Shown: positions 24,472 through 34,907, numbered from the stretch's first letter. The stretch: DNA of 64,000 nucleotides from Pseudanabaena mucicola FACHB-723 (GCF_014696385.1 NZ_JACJQB010000007.1:62001-126000); one strand, 5' to 3'. Notes: generated by a model from the sequence alone, not told the origin. Numbers and translations: made by a program.

Positions 24472-25029
24472 CTATGCCAGAAATTGCTTGATCGCTTCAG
24501 TCACTTCTGGCATAGATGGCGTACCATCAATCTGCTTAACTTTATTTCCATAAAATTCTAACAGAGGTCTGGTTTTGGCATTGTATTCCTCTAGGCGATT
24601 CTTGATCACTTCCTCCGTGTCATCAGCTCGACCTTGTTCGATTGCTCTTGCCTTCAAACGATCAATTAAAAACTGATCAGGTACATCAAGGTTGATCACT
24701 GAGTCATAGGGTTGATTGATGTCTACCAATAGGTTGTCCAGTGCTTCTGCCTGTGCAACAGTGCGAGGAAATCCGTCTAAAATCCAACCTGATTGAGTGT
24801 CAGGCTGTCTTAGACGCGACTCAATTACTTCAATCACGACTTCATCGGGAACAAGTCTCCCAGAGTCACTAAAGGATTTAACCTTGAGCCCTAACTCAGT
24901 TTCTTGCTTAATTTCCGCTCGAAAAATATCTCCGGGTGCAATTCTTGGCACTTGCCAAGATTCTGCTAATATTTCGCCCTGAGTACCTTTGCCAGCTCCG
25001 GGAGGTCCCATTAAAATCACTCTAGGCAT
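24472..25029 (-). CDS. adk: Adenylate kinase
   Basis: Adk catalyses ATP + AMP to 2 ADP in the cytoplasm. The 185-residue protein has the P-loop GPPGAGKGTQ near the start, the AMP-site block DGFPRTVAQAEAL, and a short LID (RLKARAIEQGRADDTEEVIKNR split by normal residues). The short length without a Cys4 zinc LID is the short-form enzyme common in cyanobacteria. The ATG overlaps the secY stop by one base (TAATG), indicating translational coupling. Confidence 0.96.
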   Translation of the reverse strand: MPRVILMGPPGAGKGTQGEILAESWQVPRIAPGDIFRAEIKQETELGLKVKSFSDSGRLVPDEVVIEVIESRLRQPDTQSGWILDGFPRTVAQAEALDNLLVDINQPYDSVINLDVPDQFLIDRLKARAIEQGRADDTEEVIKNRLEEYNAKTRPLLEFYGNKVKQIDGTPSMPEVTEAIKQFLA

Positions 25030-26369
25030 TATTGTTTCACCATACCTTCATAGCGCTGAGAAATCACATAGGTTTGAATTTGCTTTGAAGTTTCGATCGC
25101 CACACCAACCAAAATCAGTAAAGAGGTTGCGCCGATACCACTAAAGGTTGATACGCCAGTAGCTTTTTCCAAGGCACTAGGGATAATTGCAATGCCACAG
25201 AGGAAGATTGAGCCAAGCAAAGTCAATCTGTTTAAAATGCGGCTGATGTAGTCGGATGTGGCTGTGCCTGGGCGCACTGTGGGAATACTGCTACCCATTT
25301 TCTTGAGGTTCTGTGATAACTCAACAGGATTAAGAACTAGAGTTGAGTAAAAGAAGCTAAACCCAAGAATTAATAACATGTAAACAGGAATATGCCCTGC
25401 ACCACTAGGAGACACCCAAGTTGCGATCGCAACAAACACCTCGTTATTGATACTTTGGCTGAGATAGGCAGGCAAAATCATGACCGAAGAGGCAAAAATA
25501 ATCGGCATAACTCCACCTTGATTCAAGCGCAGAGGTAGATAGGAAGCTTGCTCACGGTAAAGCTTACGACCGACCTGTCTCTTTGCCGAAACAATCGGAA
25601 TTCGTCTTGTACCTTCTTGCACAAAAACAATCCCAACGATCATAATCAAGAAAATCAACAGCAGTAAAATAACTCCACCAACCCGTGAGCTATCCTTTTG
25701 CGCCAATGCAATCGTGTCGCCTAAGGAAGTAGGTAAGTTTGCCACAATACTAATAAAAATCAGTAAAGATGCGCCGTTGCCGACCCCTTTTTCAGTAATC
25801 AATTCGCCAGCCCACATTACAAACATGGAGCCAGCAGCCAGAGCTACTGTGGTTTGAAAAATAAAGCTGGATAAGATGACACGACCATCACCCACGGTAA
25901 TCCAATTGGAGCTTGCCTCCGACAGCACGCCAGAGTTCTGCACCCAAACACCTAAACCCCAGCTCTGGATTACACCCCAGACAAAGGCAACATAACGAGT
26001 ATATTGAGAGATTTTTCTCCGCCCTGCTTCACCTTCATTTTTCTGAAGATTTTCAAGGGTTGGTAATGCTGAAGTCATCAATTGCATGATGATCGAAGCA
26101 TTAATAAATGGCAAAATACCAAGCGCAAAAATCCCTAGTAGAGACAAACCACCACCAGAGAAAATATCTAAGAAATTAACTACGGCATTATTTCTAACAA
26201 TTTCGGTGAATCTTAAACGATCAACACCTGGTAGTGGTAAATAAATACCCAGCCTAACTAATATCAAAACCCCGACAGTAACTAGCAAACGCCCTCTTAG
26301 CCCTGCGGCTTGAGCCATTTGCATAAAAGTTTCTTGTGCTGTGGGGGTCTTTCCTTTACTAACAACCAT
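25029..26369 (-). CDS. secY: Preprotein translocase subunit SecY
   Basis: The 446-residue membrane protein has ten predicted hydrophobic helices and the typical SecY blocks: GIYLPLPGVD, the plug-region FSGGGLSLLGIFALGILPFI, NGASLLIF, and the C-terminal-loop NPVELSQNLKKMGSSIPTVR. SecY forms the protein-conducting channel; cyanobacteria have one copy serving both thylakoid and plasma membranes. It comes 179 bp after rplO, a wider gap than elsewhere in the operon, with a stable hairpin in the gap. This suggests that secY-adk-infA may have its own promoter. Confidence 0.97.
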   Translation of the reverse strand: MVVSKGKTPTAQETFMQMAQAAGLRGRLLVTVGVLILVRLGIYLPLPGVDRLRFTEIVRNNAVVNFLDIFSGGGLSLLGIFALGILPFINASIIMQLMTSALPTLENLQKNEGEAGRRKISQYTRYVAFVWGVIQSWGLGVWVQNSGVLSEASSNWITVGDGRVILSSFIFQTTVALAAGSMFVMWAGELITEKGVGNGASLLIFISIVANLPTSLGDTIALAQKDSSRVGGVILLLLIFLIMIVGIVFVQEGTRRIPIVSAKRQVGRKLYREQASYLPLRLNQGGVMPIIFASSVMILPAYLSQSINNEVFVAIATWVSPSGAGHIPVYMLLILGFSFFYSTLVLNPVELSQNLKKMGSSIPTVRPGTATSDYISRILNRLTLLGSIFLCGIAIIPSALEKATGVSTFSGIGATSLLILVGVAIETSKQIQTYVISQRYEGMVKQ

Positions 26370-26494
26370 AACTAAACTTACCTCAAAGCATCTAGTAGGT
26401 TAAGGGCAGACTACATTTCGGTATTTGCCCTCAAGAATATTTAAATATTGTAGTTGTATCAAGAACGGCAAGACTTACAGTTCCCTAAAAACAA

Positions 26495-26547
26495 CAAAAG
26501 AGAATATGTGGCGAAACGCTGAGCGCTCCGCCACATATTCTCTTTTG
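26495..26547 (-). terminator. Large hairpin between rplO and secY
   Basis: A perfect 19-bp stem (26495-26513 with 26529-26547) encloses a smaller CGC-TGA-GCG hairpin. It begins one base after the rplO stop. It is A/T-rich at the base, with A and T runs, so it could partly terminate or attenuate transcription inside the ribosomal operon. Confidence 0.6.
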
Positions 26548-26548
26548 C

Positions 26549-26992
26549 TTAGGCAACTTCTACAGTGCCGCCAGCAGCTTCAATTTTCGCCTTAGCAGAT
26601 GCAGTAATCGAATGAGCACGAACGGTTAGTGCCACATTGACTTCACCTCTTCCTAGGACACGTAATACGCCATCATTTTGAGTAATAATTCCTGCATCCA
26701 TCAAGGAATCCAGAGTTACTACCGTACCTTTAGGTAATCCGCTTAATTGGTCGAGGTTAACAATTGTAAAATGCTTCGGATTTACAATTGTAAAATGCTT
26801 AAGTTTGGGTACTCGTCTGTAAAGGGGAATTTGACCACCTTCAAAACCAGGTCTGGTGGGACGACCTGAACGAGATTTTTGACCACGCATACCGAAACCA
26901 CCGCTAGCACCTTGCCCTGCGGCAATTCCACGTCCAAGGCGACGTTTGCGATGCTGAGAGCCTTCTTGGGGCTGAAGATCGTCAATTCTCAT
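26549..26992 (-). CDS. rplO: 50S ribosomal protein L15
   Basis: The frame is open up to 27028, but the ATG at 26992 gives the conserved L15 start [20 protein letters not shown], so this start is preferred; it yields 147 residues. The glycine-rich 23S rRNA-binding arm ([19 protein letters not shown]) and [16 protein letters not shown] are clear. Within the middle, KHFTIVN occurs twice in tandem, encoded by an exact 17-nt repeat at 24-nt spacing (26760-26776 and 26784-26800). The overall length stays normal for L15. Confidence 0.95.
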   Translation of the reverse strand: MRIDDLQPQEGSQHRKRRLGRGIAAGQGASGGFGMRGQKSRSGRPTRPGFEGGQIPLYRRVPKLKHFTIVNPKHFTIVNLDQLSGLPKGTVVTLDSLMDAGIITQNDGVLRVLGRGEVNVALTVRAHSITASAKAKIEAAGGTVEVA

Positions 26993-27013
26993 AGTTTTTT
27001 CTTTCCAATTTTG

Positions 27014-27042
27014 GCAATAACGGCGCAATGCGCCGTTATTGC
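27014..27042 (-). repeat. Hairpin between rpsE and rplO
   Basis: A perfect 13-bp stem (27014-27026 with 27030-27042) closes an AAT loop with apex GGCGC-AAT-GCGCC. It starts one base after the rpsE stop. No T-run follows in the transcribed direction, so it may stabilise or process the mRNA more than terminate it. Confidence 0.6.
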
Positions 27043-27043
27043 A

Positions 27044-27658
27044 TTAATTAAATAGCTGTTCAAGGGTAATACCACGCGCTCTGGCAACTTCACCAAAGGT
27101 ACGCAGAGTTGCAAGGGCATTAACTGCGGCGCGAGCGTTATTGAGAGGGCTACTAGAACCAAGCTGTTTTGCCAAAATATTTTTGACACCAGCGAGTTCT
27201 AGTACGGTTCTGACAGCGCCACCAGCAATTACACCAGTACCGGGAGATGCAGGACGAATCATTACCTTAGCGCCACCACCTATACCGTTGGTAGGATGGG
27301 GAATGGAGTTAGATTTGGTCAAAGGTACTTCAATTGCGTGCTTTCTAGCATCGGCAACACCCTTTTTGACAGCGTTAATAACATCAGCCGCTTTGCCAAC
27401 GCCAACGCCAACCTGACCCTTCTCATTACCGACGACAACAATCGCACGGAAGCTGAGTTTTTTACCACCTTTAACTACCTTGGTTACGCGGCGGATTTGG
27501 ACGACCCGTTCTTGCCATTCGGATTCTTTTTCAGTGCGAGCGCGATCGCTTTTTTTACTATCGCGCTTGCCCTTACGTTTTTCATCGCGGTTGTCGCCAC
27601 TGTCGCCGCCGCCACTGTCGCGACCACCACCTGGTCTTGATTCTCTATTCTTAGCCAT
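27044..27658 (-). CDS. rpsE: 30S ribosomal protein S5
   Basis: S5 contributes to decoding accuracy at the 30S mRNA entry site. The 204-residue product has an N-terminal charged extension of about 48 residues rich in G, D, R and K ([20 protein letters not shown] and on), longer than most bacterial S5. The S5 core then follows: [40 protein letters not shown] and [20 protein letters not shown]. Low-complexity extensions of this type occur in cyanobacterial S5. Confidence 0.96.
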   Translation of the reverse strand: MAKNRESRPGGGRDSGGGDSGDNRDEKRKGKRDSKKSDRARTEKESEWQERVVQIRRVTKVVKGGKKLSFRAIVVVGNEKGQVGVGVGKAADVINAVKKGVADARKHAIEVPLTKSNSIPHPTNGIGGGAKVMIRPASPGTGVIAGGAVRTVLELAGVKNILAKQLGSSSPLNNARAAVNALATLRTFGEVARARGITLEQLFN

Positions 27659-27701
27659 ATTTGTTTCTATCTACTGATTCACTGCTGGATGATTCGATGC
27701 G

Positions 27702-28064
27702 TTAGAAATCGAGACCTGCTTCGCGGGCAGCTTCAGCGAGAGCTTGGACTCTTCCATGATAGAGGTTTCCGCCACGATCAAATACGACCTTGGTGATCCC
27801 CTTTGCGATCGCTCTTTCAGCGATCAAAGCACCAACTTTAGCTGAAGCATCAGAATTAGCGGTGCTGCTGAGACTTTCACGGACATCGGATTCAAGGGTT
27901 GATGCAGCAACGATGGTATGTTGTGCTACATCATCAATTACCTGCGCCACAATGTGATTGTTAGAGCGATAAATTGCTAAACGGGGACGATCAGGTGTAC
28001 CTGACATACCTTTGCGAATTCGCTTATGGCGGCTTATGGTTGCTTGTCTACGACTGACACTCAT
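27702..28064 (-). CDS. rplR: 50S ribosomal protein L18
   Basis: The 120-residue protein contains the 5S rRNA-binding L18 blocks [32 protein letters not shown] and [20 protein letters not shown]. Together with L5 it anchors 5S rRNA in the central protuberance. Spacing to rplF is 28 bp and to rpsE 43 bp. Confidence 0.96.
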   Translation of the reverse strand: MSVSRRQATISRHKRIRKGMSGTPDRPRLAIYRSNNHIVAQVIDDVAQHTIVAASTLESDVRESLSSTANSDASAKVGALIAERAIAKGITKVVFDRGGNLYHGRVQALAEAAREAGLDF

Positions 28065-28092
28065 TTTTTTCGTAACCTATCGATTCTGTGTG

Positions 28093-28656
28093 TTATTTCT
28101 TACCAGTCTTACCAGCCTTACGTCTGACAAATTCGCCAAAGTAACGAATACCCTTACCCTTGTAAACCTCAGGTGGACGCACAGCACGAATTTTTGCTGC
28201 TAAGTTGCCGACGATTTCTTTATCGATGCCATTTACAGAAATAAATGTACCTTGAGGAACTGATTTACCAGTGGCATCCTCAACTTCGAGAGAGACACCC
28301 GCAGGTGGAACAATATCGACAGTGTGGCTATAACCAACGGTGAGAACAATGTTGTTCCCCGATTTGTTAGCACGATAACCAACGCCTTGAATTTCCAAGC
28401 GGCGCTTAAAGCCAGTGGACACACCCTCAACCATATTGGCAACAAGAGTACGGAAAAGACCGTGCTGTTGTCTGGCGGAGCGAGATTCATTAGCACGATT
28501 GACAACCAAGTTGTTTTCTTCTTGCTGAATTTCGACGGTTCCTGGCAATAGACGCTTTAGTTCACCTTTAGGTCCTTTGACTGTTACCTCTTGCCCTGCG
28601 ATCGTTACCGCAACCTTTGGAGGCAGAGGAATAGGACGTTTTCCAATACGAGACAT
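28093..28656 (-). CDS. rplF: 50S ribosomal protein L6
   Basis: At 187 residues this is standard L6: [17 protein letters not shown] at the start, [10 protein letters not shown], and in the second domain [20 protein letters not shown] and [17 protein letters not shown]. The C-terminal [21 protein letters not shown] motif is typical. L6 sits near the factor-binding base of the stalk. Confidence 0.96.
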   Translation of the reverse strand: MSRIGKRPIPLPPKVAVTIAGQEVTVKGPKGELKRLLPGTVEIQQEENNLVVNRANESRSARQQHGLFRTLVANMVEGVSTGFKRRLEIQGVGYRANKSGNNIVLTVGYSHTVDIVPPAGVSLEVEDATGKSVPQGTFISVNGIDKEIVGNLAAKIRAVRPPEVYKGKGIRYFGEFVRRKAGKTGKK

Positions 28657-28692
28657 ATCTGTTTTCCGTTGCTTATAATGTTTTTCGCTGAA

Positions 28693-29094
28693 TTACCAGA
28701 TATAGCAAAGGACTTCACCGCCGACTCCCTGTTTACGGGCTTCGCGATCGGTCATGATCCCTTTAGAGGTGGAAATGATCGCAATACCGATCCCACCCAA
28801 TACACGGGGTAATTCCTTGGAATTCGAGTAAACCCGTAAACCGGGTTTGCTGACGCGCTTGAGACGCTTGATAATTGATTGACGATTTTTGCCTTCGTAC
28901 TTGAGGGCAACAACCAAGGCGCGGTCGATATTTTCGCCTGTTTCTTCAAAATCTGCGATAAAACCTTCTTGTTTCATCACTCGGGCAATGCTCAAAGTCA
29001 TCTTAGTTGCAGGGATTGCAGTGGTCTGATGCTTTGCTAGTGTGGCATTGCGAATGCGGGTAAGCATATCCGAGATGGTGTCGTTGGTAGCCAT
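28693..29094 (-). CDS. rpsH: 30S ribosomal protein S8
   Basis: The 133-residue protein has the N-terminal [17 protein letters not shown] and the C-terminal [20 protein letters not shown] of S8. S8 binds helix 21 of 16S rRNA and in E. coli represses the spc operon through a site in the rplE leader region. The 48-bp gap before rplE here shows no recognisable copy of that site. Confidence 0.96.
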   Translation of the reverse strand: MATNDTISDMLTRIRNATLAKHQTTAIPATKMTLSIARVMKQEGFIADFEETGENIDRALVVALKYEGKNRQSIIKRLKRVSKPGLRVYSNSKELPRVLGGIGIAIISTSKGIMTDREARKQGVGGEVLCYIW

Positions 29095-29117
29095 CCTTAT
29101 CTCCTAATTCGATCTAC

Positions 29118-29663
29118 TTATGATTCTCTAAAGGGCATACCAACTGCTTTCAGGAGCGCACGTCCTTCTTCGTCCGTGTTAGCAGTGGTGATGATGGAAA
29201 TATCAAGCCCCCGAATTTGCTCAATACTGTCGTAGCTGATTTCGGGGAAGATAAGTTGCTCGCGGACACCGAGGGTATAGTTACCACGTCCATCAAAGCT
29301 CTTGGGGCTAACACCGCGAAAGTCACGGATGCGAGGCAAGGAGAAGTTGATCAGACGATCCAAAAAGTTATTCATCTTATCGCGGCGCAGAGTGACCATC
29401 ATACCGACGGGCATTCCTTGACGCAGTTTGAAACCTGCGATCGCTTTTTTAGCTCTAGTTACCACGGGCTTTTGACCAGCGATCGTAGCAATTTCAGTCA
29501 AAGAAGCTTCCAGAGATTTTGCATTCTGAGCAGCTTCACCCAGACCGCGATTGATTACCACCTTCTCAAATTTAGGAACTTGATGAATATTGGTGTACTT
29601 GAACTGTTCCATAAGTTTAGGAACAGCTTGTTTGGCATAGACTTCGGCGAACGGTGTTAGCAT
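29118..29663 (-). CDS. rplE: 50S ribosomal protein L5
   Basis: The 181-residue protein matches L5, which binds 5S rRNA and contacts P-site tRNA. Visible are [55 protein letters not shown] and GREQ-like [11 protein letters not shown], ending [13 protein letters not shown]. rpsN is not inserted between rplE and rpsH as it is in enterobacteria. Confidence 0.96.
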   Translation of the reverse strand: MLTPFAEVYAKQAVPKLMEQFKYTNIHQVPKFEKVVINRGLGEAAQNAKSLEASLTEIATIAGQKPVVTRAKKAIAGFKLRQGMPVGMMVTLRRDKMNNFLDRLINFSLPRIRDFRGVSPKSFDGRGNYTLGVREQLIFPEISYDSIEQIRGLDISIITTANTDEEGRALLKAVGMPFRES

Positions 29664-29711
29664 TTTATCTTCCTCGATGATTTTCCCTGGGCTTGGTCAG
29701 GTTGTATAGAA

Positions 29712-30095
29712 TTATTTCTTTTCAGTCTTGACGGAATCAACGATTTCGCCAGTCTTTTTCAACATTCTTACTTTCTTGCCACCATCCGTAAAGGTGTAGC
29801 AAGAACGACTAGCGGTCTTTTCCTTTTCGGAATACAACAACACTTTAGAACTGTGGATCGGAAACTCACGGGTAATAGTTTGTCCAGACTCGCCATCAGC
29901 TTGAGGCTTAACATGTTTAGTCTTGACGTTTACACCTTCAACAATGATGGTGCTGTCCTTAGGGAAAACCTGTAGCACTTTGGCAACAGTTCCCTTCGAG
30001 CTTCCTGAAATTACTTGAACCACATCGTCTTTCTTGACATGCATCTTAAAAGACTTGCGATTACCGCGATAAGCAGGCTTTGACTTGAATGACAT
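29712..30095 (-). CDS. rplX: 50S ribosomal protein L24
   Basis: This 127-residue protein carries the KOW motif [20 protein letters not shown] and the basic [18 protein letters not shown] segment of L24, an assembly initiator at the 50S exit tunnel. The N-terminal [16 protein letters not shown] extension is slightly longer than in many bacteria. Its ATG overlaps the rplN stop by one base (TAATG). Confidence 0.95.
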   Translation of the reverse strand: MSFKSKPAYRGNRKSFKMHVKKDDVVQVISGSSKGTVAKVLQVFPKDSTIIVEGVNVKTKHVKPQADGESGQTITREFPIHSSKVLLYSEKEKTASRSCYTFTDGGKKVRMLKKTGEIVDSVKTEKK

Positions 30096-30463
30096 TACAG
30101 TACCTCTGGCGCTAGGGAGATAATTTTAGTGAAGTTTTTATCCCGCAACTCACGCGCAACTGGACCAAAAACGCGGGTTCCTTTGGGGTTGCCGTCTTGG
30201 TTAATGATTACAGCAGCATTGTCGTCAAAGCGAATTCTCATACCGCTTTCACGGTTAATCGATGCTTTGGTACGAACAATCACGGCGCGGACAACATCAG
30301 ATTTTTTGACTGGCATATTGGGGGCTGCATCCTTGACAGTAGCGATAATTACATCACCAACTCCACCAAAGGCACGGTTACCACCCGCTAATACACGGAT
30401 ACATAGCAGTTTCTTAGCTCCACTATTATCCGCAACGTTTAGATAAGACTCTTGTTGAATCAT
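30095..30463 (-). CDS. rplN: 50S ribosomal protein L14
   Basis: The 122-residue protein begins [19 protein letters not shown] and includes [20 protein letters not shown] and [20 protein letters not shown], which define L14. L14 contacts the 30S subunit at an intersubunit bridge and is the docking site of silencing factor RsfS. It starts 3 bp after rpsQ. Confidence 0.97.
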   Translation of the reverse strand: MIQQESYLNVADNSGAKKLLCIRVLAGGNRAFGGVGDVIIATVKDAAPNMPVKKSDVVRAVIVRTKASINRESGMRIRFDDNAAVIINQDGNPKGTRVFGPVARELRDKNFTKIISLAPEVL

Positions 30464-30466
30464 GAC

Positions 30467-30718
30467 TTATGCTTCCGAGCTAGATGAGAGAATCTCTACA
30501 ACTTCCCATCGCTTTGTACGGCTGAGGGGACGAGTTTCCCGAATTTTGACGCGATCGCCTTCACGGGTTTTATCTTCTTCATCGTGGGCTTTAAACTTGG
30601 TCGTTTTAACCACGATTTTTCCATATTTGGGGTGAGAAGTACGGTTTTCAACCGCAACAACCACCGTTTTTTGCATTTTATCGCTGACGACAACGCCAAC
30701 TTTCTCTTTTACTGCCAT
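30467..30718 (-). CDS. rpsQ: 30S ribosomal protein S17
   Basis: The 83-residue OB-fold protein contains [20 protein letters not shown] and [20 protein letters not shown], the S17 hallmarks. It is a primary 16S rRNA binder in the 30S body. It is tightly packed between rpmC and rplN. Confidence 0.96.
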   Translation of the reverse strand: MAVKEKVGVVVSDKMQKTVVVAVENRTSHPKYGKIVVKTTKFKAHDEEDKTREGDRVKIRETRPLSRTKRWEVVEILSSSSEA

Positions 30719-30759
30719 TGCTAAAACTCCTTTGTCTTTTACTTTTGGATATATAACTC

Positions 30760-30963
30760 TTAAGCTCTAGACTGGCGTTCGCGTTCGACAGTCATCAGTT
30801 GAGACAAACGGTGCTTAGCATGTTTGAACTGATGTGGTTGGACGGGTTGTCTAGTGGCCTGCTTGAAACGCAGATCAAATAGCTCTTTCTTGACGGTCAA
30901 GATCTGAGCTTGCAACTCATCATCAGATAATTCTCTAGTTTCTTGGACTTTTGGGAGTGCCAT
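30760..30963 (-). CDS. rpmC: 50S ribosomal protein L29
   Basis: The frame extends to 30990, but the ATG at 30963 gives [20 protein letters not shown], the normal L29 start, 4 bp after rplP; it yields 67 residues. The two-helix L29 pattern [20 protein letters not shown] is present. L29 lies at the tunnel exit beside L23 and forms part of the SRP/trigger factor docking site. Confidence 0.94.
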   Translation of the reverse strand: MALPKVQETRELSDDELQAQILTVKKELFDLRFKQATRQPVQPHQFKHAKHRLSQLMTVERERQSRA

Positions 30964-30967
30964 ATTC

Positions 30968-31381
30968 TTACTCCTTCTCGCGGATAACAAATCTGGTTTT
31001 GATTGGCATCTTAGCGGCAGCCAAACGGATTGCCTCTCTTGCGGTTTCTTCAGCTACGCCAGCAACTTCAAACATGATGCGACCTGGCTTAACTACCGAC
31101 ACCCAAAATTCTGGAGCGCCTTTACCAGAACCCATACGGGTTTCAGCAGGGCGCATAGTTACAGGCTTGTCTGGAAAAATACGGATCCAAATTTTGCCAC
31201 CGCGACGGATGTAGCGGTTCATGGCACGTCGAGCAGCTTCGATTTGACGGGCGGTAATCCAAGAAGGCTCTAGAGCCTGCATGGCGTAATCACCAAAATT
31301 GATTTCAGTTCCTCTGGTAGCGGGACCTGCCATCCGACCGCGTTGCTGCTTACGAAATTTTGTACGTTTAGGACTTAACAT
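30968..31381 (-). CDS. rplP: 50S ribosomal protein L16
   Basis: The 137-residue protein starts [17 protein letters not shown] and contains [40 protein letters not shown] and [13 protein letters not shown], all conserved in L16. It contributes to the A-site side of the peptidyl transferase region. It is followed almost immediately by rpmC. Confidence 0.97.
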   Translation of the reverse strand: MLSPKRTKFRKQQRGRMAGPATRGTEINFGDYAMQALEPSWITARQIEAARRAMNRYIRRGGKIWIRIFPDKPVTMRPAETRMGSGKGAPEFWVSVVKPGRIMFEVAGVAEETAREAIRLAAAKMPIKTRFVIREKE

Positions 31382-31407
31382 GGTTCAAAACTCTAGATGA
31401 CGGAAGT

Positions 31408-32154
31408 TTATCCTTCAGCGCTAGAACGATCCTCAAATTGGGGACGACGTTGCTGGCGACGACGGGGTTGAGCGGCTGGAGCAGGAGCTTCTTCGCCTTC
31501 GATAATTTCGCCTTTAAAGATCCAGACTTTAATGCCAATGACACCATAAATAGTTCTGGATGTTTTATAGCTGTAGTCGATATCGGCACGGAGTGTGTGC
31601 AGAGGAACGCGACCTTCACGAACCCACTCAGTTCTGGCGATTTCAGCGCCGTTAAGACGACCACTGATTTGCACCTTGATCCCTTCGATGCCTGCACGTT
31701 GAGCCCTTTGAATGGCTTGACGCACAACACGACGGAAAGAAACACGACGTTCAATTTGTTGAGCGATGTATTCAGCGATCAGAGGCGCTTCCGCATCGAC
31801 TCTAGTTACTTCGGTAACGTTAATTCGAACTTGGCTAGTACCTGTCTTTTTGAGAGAACCGTCTTGTTCAAGATACTTAACTAGACCGACACGTAATTGT
31901 TCGATACCAGCGCCACCACGACCAACAACAACGCCGGGACGAGCAGTACGAATTTCGAGATCAACTTGGTCAGCCTTACGGTCAATCAAGATTTCGGCGA
32001 TACCAGCATTACTCAAAGTTTTTTCAATAAACTTACGGATTTTGCTGTCTTCTTCTGCTAAGACACCGTAGCGATTGACATCAGCGTACCAACGGGAAAG
32101 ATGGGACTTGGTGATGCCGAGGCGTAACCCTGTTGGGTGAATCTTCTGACCCAT
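31408..32154 (-). CDS. rpsC: 30S ribosomal protein S3
   Basis: The open frame runs to 32199, but the S3 start [20 protein letters not shown] corresponds to the ATG at 32154, just 2 bp after rplV; it gives 248 residues. The KH domain has [13 protein letters not shown]. The C-terminal half contains [20 protein letters not shown], and the protein ends in an Ala/Pro/Arg/Gln-rich tail (about 225-248). S3 helps form the mRNA entry helicase site. Confidence 0.95.
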   Translation of the reverse strand: MGQKIHPTGLRLGITKSHLSRWYADVNRYGVLAEEDSKIRKFIEKTLSNAGIAEILIDRKADQVDLEIRTARPGVVVGRGGAGIEQLRVGLVKYLEQDGSLKKTGTSQVRINVTEVTRVDAEAPLIAEYIAQQIERRVSFRRVVRQAIQRAQRAGIEGIKVQISGRLNGAEIARTEWVREGRVPLHTLRADIDYSYKTSRTIYGVIGIKVWIFKGEIIEGEEAPAPAAQPRRRQQRRPQFEDRSSAEG

Positions 32155-32156
32155 AC

Positions 32157-32513
32157 CTATTCTTCCTCCGATGGTTTGACGGTGATCGTAATGTGGCACG
32201 TTGGCTTACGAATTTGGTAAGCACGACCTTGGGCGCGGGGACGAAAGCGCTTAAGGCTAGGTCCCATATCGGCAAATGCTTGACCAATTACTAGCGATGC
32301 AGGGTCAAGTCCTGCGTTATGTTCAGCGTTAGCAACTGCGGAACGCAATACTTTGGTAATGGGTTCGCAGGAGCGATAAGGCATGAATTCAAGAATCATC
32401 AATGCTTCGCGGTAGCTACGACCACGGATTTGGTCGAGTACACGGCGCACCTTATGAGGTGACATCCGAATATATTTGGCTACGGCAGGGATTTCGTTTT
32501 GGGCGAGGATCAT
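32157..32513 (-). CDS. rplV: 50S ribosomal protein L22
   Basis: The 118-residue protein has [36 protein letters not shown] and the tunnel-lining hairpin [21 protein letters not shown]22 extends a beta hairpin into the exit tunnel near the macrolide site. It lies 18 bp after rpsS and nearly abuts rpsC. Confidence 0.96.
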   Translation of the reverse strand: MILAQNEIPAVAKYIRMSPHKVRRVLDQIRGRSYREALMILEFMPYRSCEPITKVLRSAVANAEHNAGLDPASLVIGQAFADMGPSLKRFRPRAQGRAYQIRKPTCHITITVKPSEEE

Positions 32514-32531
32514 TTTTAACTACCTGTCTAC

Positions 32532-32810
32532 CTATCTCTTGGCCTTTTTGTCGCTCTTGGCATGACCGCGGAAGGTGCGAGTAGGGGCAAACTCACCGAG
32601 TTTGTGTCCTACCATTTGCTCCGTGACATATACAGGAACGTGCTGTTTTCCGTTGTGACAAGCAATGGTATGCCCGATCATTTGAGGAAGAATGGTGGAA
32701 GCGCGTGACCATGTTTTGATAACCTGCTTTTCGCCTTTGGCGTTGAGCTTTTCAATTTTGGTCATTAAGTGATCGGCAACAAAAGGACCTTTTTTTAGCG
32801 ATCGCGTCAT
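32532..32810 (-). CDS. rpsS: 30S ribosomal protein S19
   Basis: The 92-residue protein begins [16 protein letters not shown] and contains [20 protein letters not shown] and the C-terminal [14 protein letters not shown], as in all bacterial S19. It lies in the 30S head next to S13. Confidence 0.97.
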   Translation of the reverse strand: MTRSLKKGPFVADHLMTKIEKLNAKGEKQVIKTWSRASTILPQMIGHTIACHNGKQHVPVYVTEQMVGHKLGEFAPTRTFRGHAKSDKKAKR

Positions 32811-32873
32811 AATTTTTATTCTCTAAATAAGTCTTTGCGCTAAACGGCTGCGAAGCAGTCGCTCAGTAAAAAA

Positions 32874-33740
32874 TTAGGCGTTACGTCCGCCCTTACCGCG
32901 CTTCGAGGACTTGCGGCGACGACGAACAATGAGGGCATCACTGAGTTTGCCCTTCTTGCGAGTCTTGTAGCCCAAGGTTGGCTTACCCCAAGGAGTAACA
33001 GGCCCACTGCGTCCGATGGGGGCGCAACCTTCACCACCACCATGGGGGTGATCGACTGGGTTCATGACCATACCACGAACTTTAGGACGACGGTTCAGCC
33101 AACGGCTACGACCTGCTTTACCAAGACTGGTGTTGCTGTGGTCAAGGTTGCCAACCTGTCCAATGGTAGCGAAACAATCCTTACGAATCAAGCGGACTTC
33201 GCTAGAAGGAAGCTTGAGGGTGACAAAGTCGCCTTCTTTTGCGGCGATTTGAGCACCAGCACCAGCAGAGCGCACAATTTGTCCACCTTTGCCAGGGACG
33301 AGTTCAACGTTATGAACAACTGTACCGAGGGGAATCGCAGAAAGAGGCATAGCGTTGCCAATTTCAAAGGGAACGGCACTTGTACCTGCTTGAATTTTGT
33401 TACCAACCGCAATTCCTTTAGGTGCAAGAATATATCTCTTTTCTCCATCTTCGTATTGCAACAAAGCAATGCGCGAGGTGCGGTTGGGATCGTACTCGAT
33501 CGCAATTACTTCAGCGATAATGTCACGTTTGTTGCGTTTAAAATCGATGATCCGATAAAGACGCTTGTGACCACCACCACGTCTGCGGCTAGTAATAACA
33601 CCACGGTTGTTACGTCCACGCTTGCGGTGAACATGGGTGGTTAAAGACTTTTCGGGTTCTGACTTAGTGATTTCCGAGAAGTCCGAGACAACGGTTTGTC
33701 TGGTACTTGCGGTATACGGTTTATATGCACGAACGCCCAT
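32874..33740 (-). CDS. rplB: 50S ribosomal protein L2
   Basis: The 288-residue protein has [20 protein letters not shown] at the start, [18 protein letters not shown], and the peptidyl-transferase-near signature [13 protein letters not shown] with its conserved His. The C-terminus is a basic [16 protein letters not shown] tail. L2 is needed for subunit association. A small CTGC-GAA-GCAG hairpin lies between rplB and rpsS (about 32837-32850). Confidence 0.97.
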   Translation of the reverse strand: MGVRAYKPYTASTRQTVVSDFSEITKSEPEKSLTTHVHRKRGRNNRGVITSRRRGGGHKRLYRIIDFKRNKRDIIAEVIAIEYDPNRTSRIALLQYEDGEKRYILAPKGIAVGNKIQAGTSAVPFEIGNAMPLSAIPLGTVVHNVELVPGKGGQIVRSAGAGAQIAAKEGDFVTLKLPSSEVRLIRKDCFATIGQVGNLDHSNTSLGKAGRSRWLNRRPKVRGMVMNPVDHPHGGGEGCAPIGRSGPVTPWGKPTLGYKTRKKGKLSDALIVRRRRKSSKRGKGGRNA

Positions 33741-33823
33741 AATTGTCTGATGTTGTTAAAGAACGATTCTCTGTTTTTGTTTTCCCTAGTTAAAATTAGC
33801 GCAGGGCTAGTTTTATGGGGCTA

Positions 33824-34138
33824 TTACACATCTGGGAACAAATCAATTTTGCTGCCTTCAGCGAGTGTTACTACCGCTCTTTTGATTTGAGCGCGTTTGC
33901 CAGCAAACTTACCAATACGACGCGCTTGTGCGGGTGGATTATGGGTATTTACCTTTTTAACTTTGACGGAGAAAAGGCTCTCGATCGCAGCTTTGATTTC
34001 AGGCTTGGTGGCATCGTGAACAACATCAAAGGTATATTTGTTGTCTTCCAGTTGTCGGGTTGCCTTTTCATTGAGCAGAGGGCGGCGAATGATGTCAGGC
34101 AAGCGACGGGGATCGAATTCGGTGGGGATCTTAGCCAT
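33824..34138 (-). CDS. rplW: 50S ribosomal protein L23
   Basis: The 104-residue protein contains [40 protein letters not shown] and a basic [19 protein letters not shown] segment. L23 is the main docking site for trigger factor and SRP at the tunnel exit. Its gene sits between rplD and rplB as usual. Confidence 0.95.
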   Translation of the reverse strand: MAKIPTEFDPRRLPDIIRRPLLNEKATRQLEDNKYTFDVVHDATKPEIKAAIESLFSVKVKKVNTHNPPAQARRIGKFAGKRAQIKRAVVTLAEGSKIDLFPDV

Positions 34139-34166
34139 GTTGTTTCTTTCTTCTACTTAGATTCCG

Positions 34167-34841
34167 TTATTCTGCATCTTCGATCGCAGTTACGATCTCG
34201 GTTGCTAACTTTGCATCGCCACCGTATACTTCATGGATTTTGGCGATCGCAGAGCGAGTAGCCACAATCTTGTCAGAATTTAAAATGTCGAACATGTTGA
34301 GTTGATCAGCTGCAAGTAATTGCAATTTCTGAATGTTGCGAGCAGACAGAACAATGTTTTCTTCCTTGCGATCAGTGATGATCAAGGTCTTTTGACCGAC
34401 GGTGACACCCCAGCGCTCAAGAGCTTGACACAATTCTTTGGTCTTGGGCTGAGCGAGGTTGACGGCAAAATCTTCAACAATAATTAAATCGGCGGAACGA
34501 CCGATAAATGCTGTACGAAGGGCAAGACGACGTTCTTTACGATTCATCTTGGTTTCGTAGTCCCTAGGCTTAGGTCCAAAAATTGCACCACCACCACGGG
34601 TTAATGGCGATCTTGTCGAACCCTGACGGGCGCGACCAGTACCTTTTTGTCTAAAGGGCTTGCGACCACCACCACGGACTTCAGCGCGAGTCTTACTGCT
34701 GGCTGTGCCTTGACGGGCATTGGCTAACTGTCTGACGAGGGCGCGATGAACTAAACCCTTAGCACTTGCTTCTTTGGCAACGCGCAAATCAAGGTCTATT
34801 TCCCCGACTTCTTTCCCTGTCCAATCTATTACTGTAGGCAT
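34167..34841 (-). CDS. rplD: 50S ribosomal protein L4
   Basis: The 224-residue protein has the tunnel loop [20 protein letters not shown] followed by [20 protein letters not shown], and the globular part with [16 protein letters not shown] and [15 protein letters not shown]. In enterobacteria L4 represses the S10 operon by leader binding. rplC, not rpsJ, is the first gene here, so that exact mechanism need not apply. Confidence 0.96.
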   Translation of the reverse strand: MPTVIDWTGKEVGEIDLDLRVAKEASAKGLVHRALVRQLANARQGTASSKTRAEVRGGGRKPFRQKGTGRARQGSTRSPLTRGGGAIFGPKPRDYETKMNRKERRLALRTAFIGRSADLIIVEDFAVNLAQPKTKELCQALERWGVTVGQKTLIITDRKEENIVLSARNIQKLQLLAADQLNMFDILNSDKIVATRSAIAKIHEVYGGDAKLATEIVTAIEDAE

Positions 34842-34907
34842 AACTTATATTCTCTCGATCTCACGAACAAACTACTTAGTCTTTATTTCGCGCCTTTACT
34901 TGCGCCT

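Noticed and set aside
26760-26800. Repeat in rplO as a sign of frameshift or assembly duplication
   Set aside because: The frame is maintained and the protein has normal L15 length, so no damage is indicated.
26992-27028. Upstream start for rplO giving [12 protein letters not shown]
   Set aside because: The extra 12 residues are not part of L15 and overlap the hairpin region; the ATG at 26992 gives the conserved start.
33042-33644. 200-residue + strand ORF opposite rplB
   Set aside because: It is fully antisense to L2; its composition is that expected from the complement of a conserved gene.
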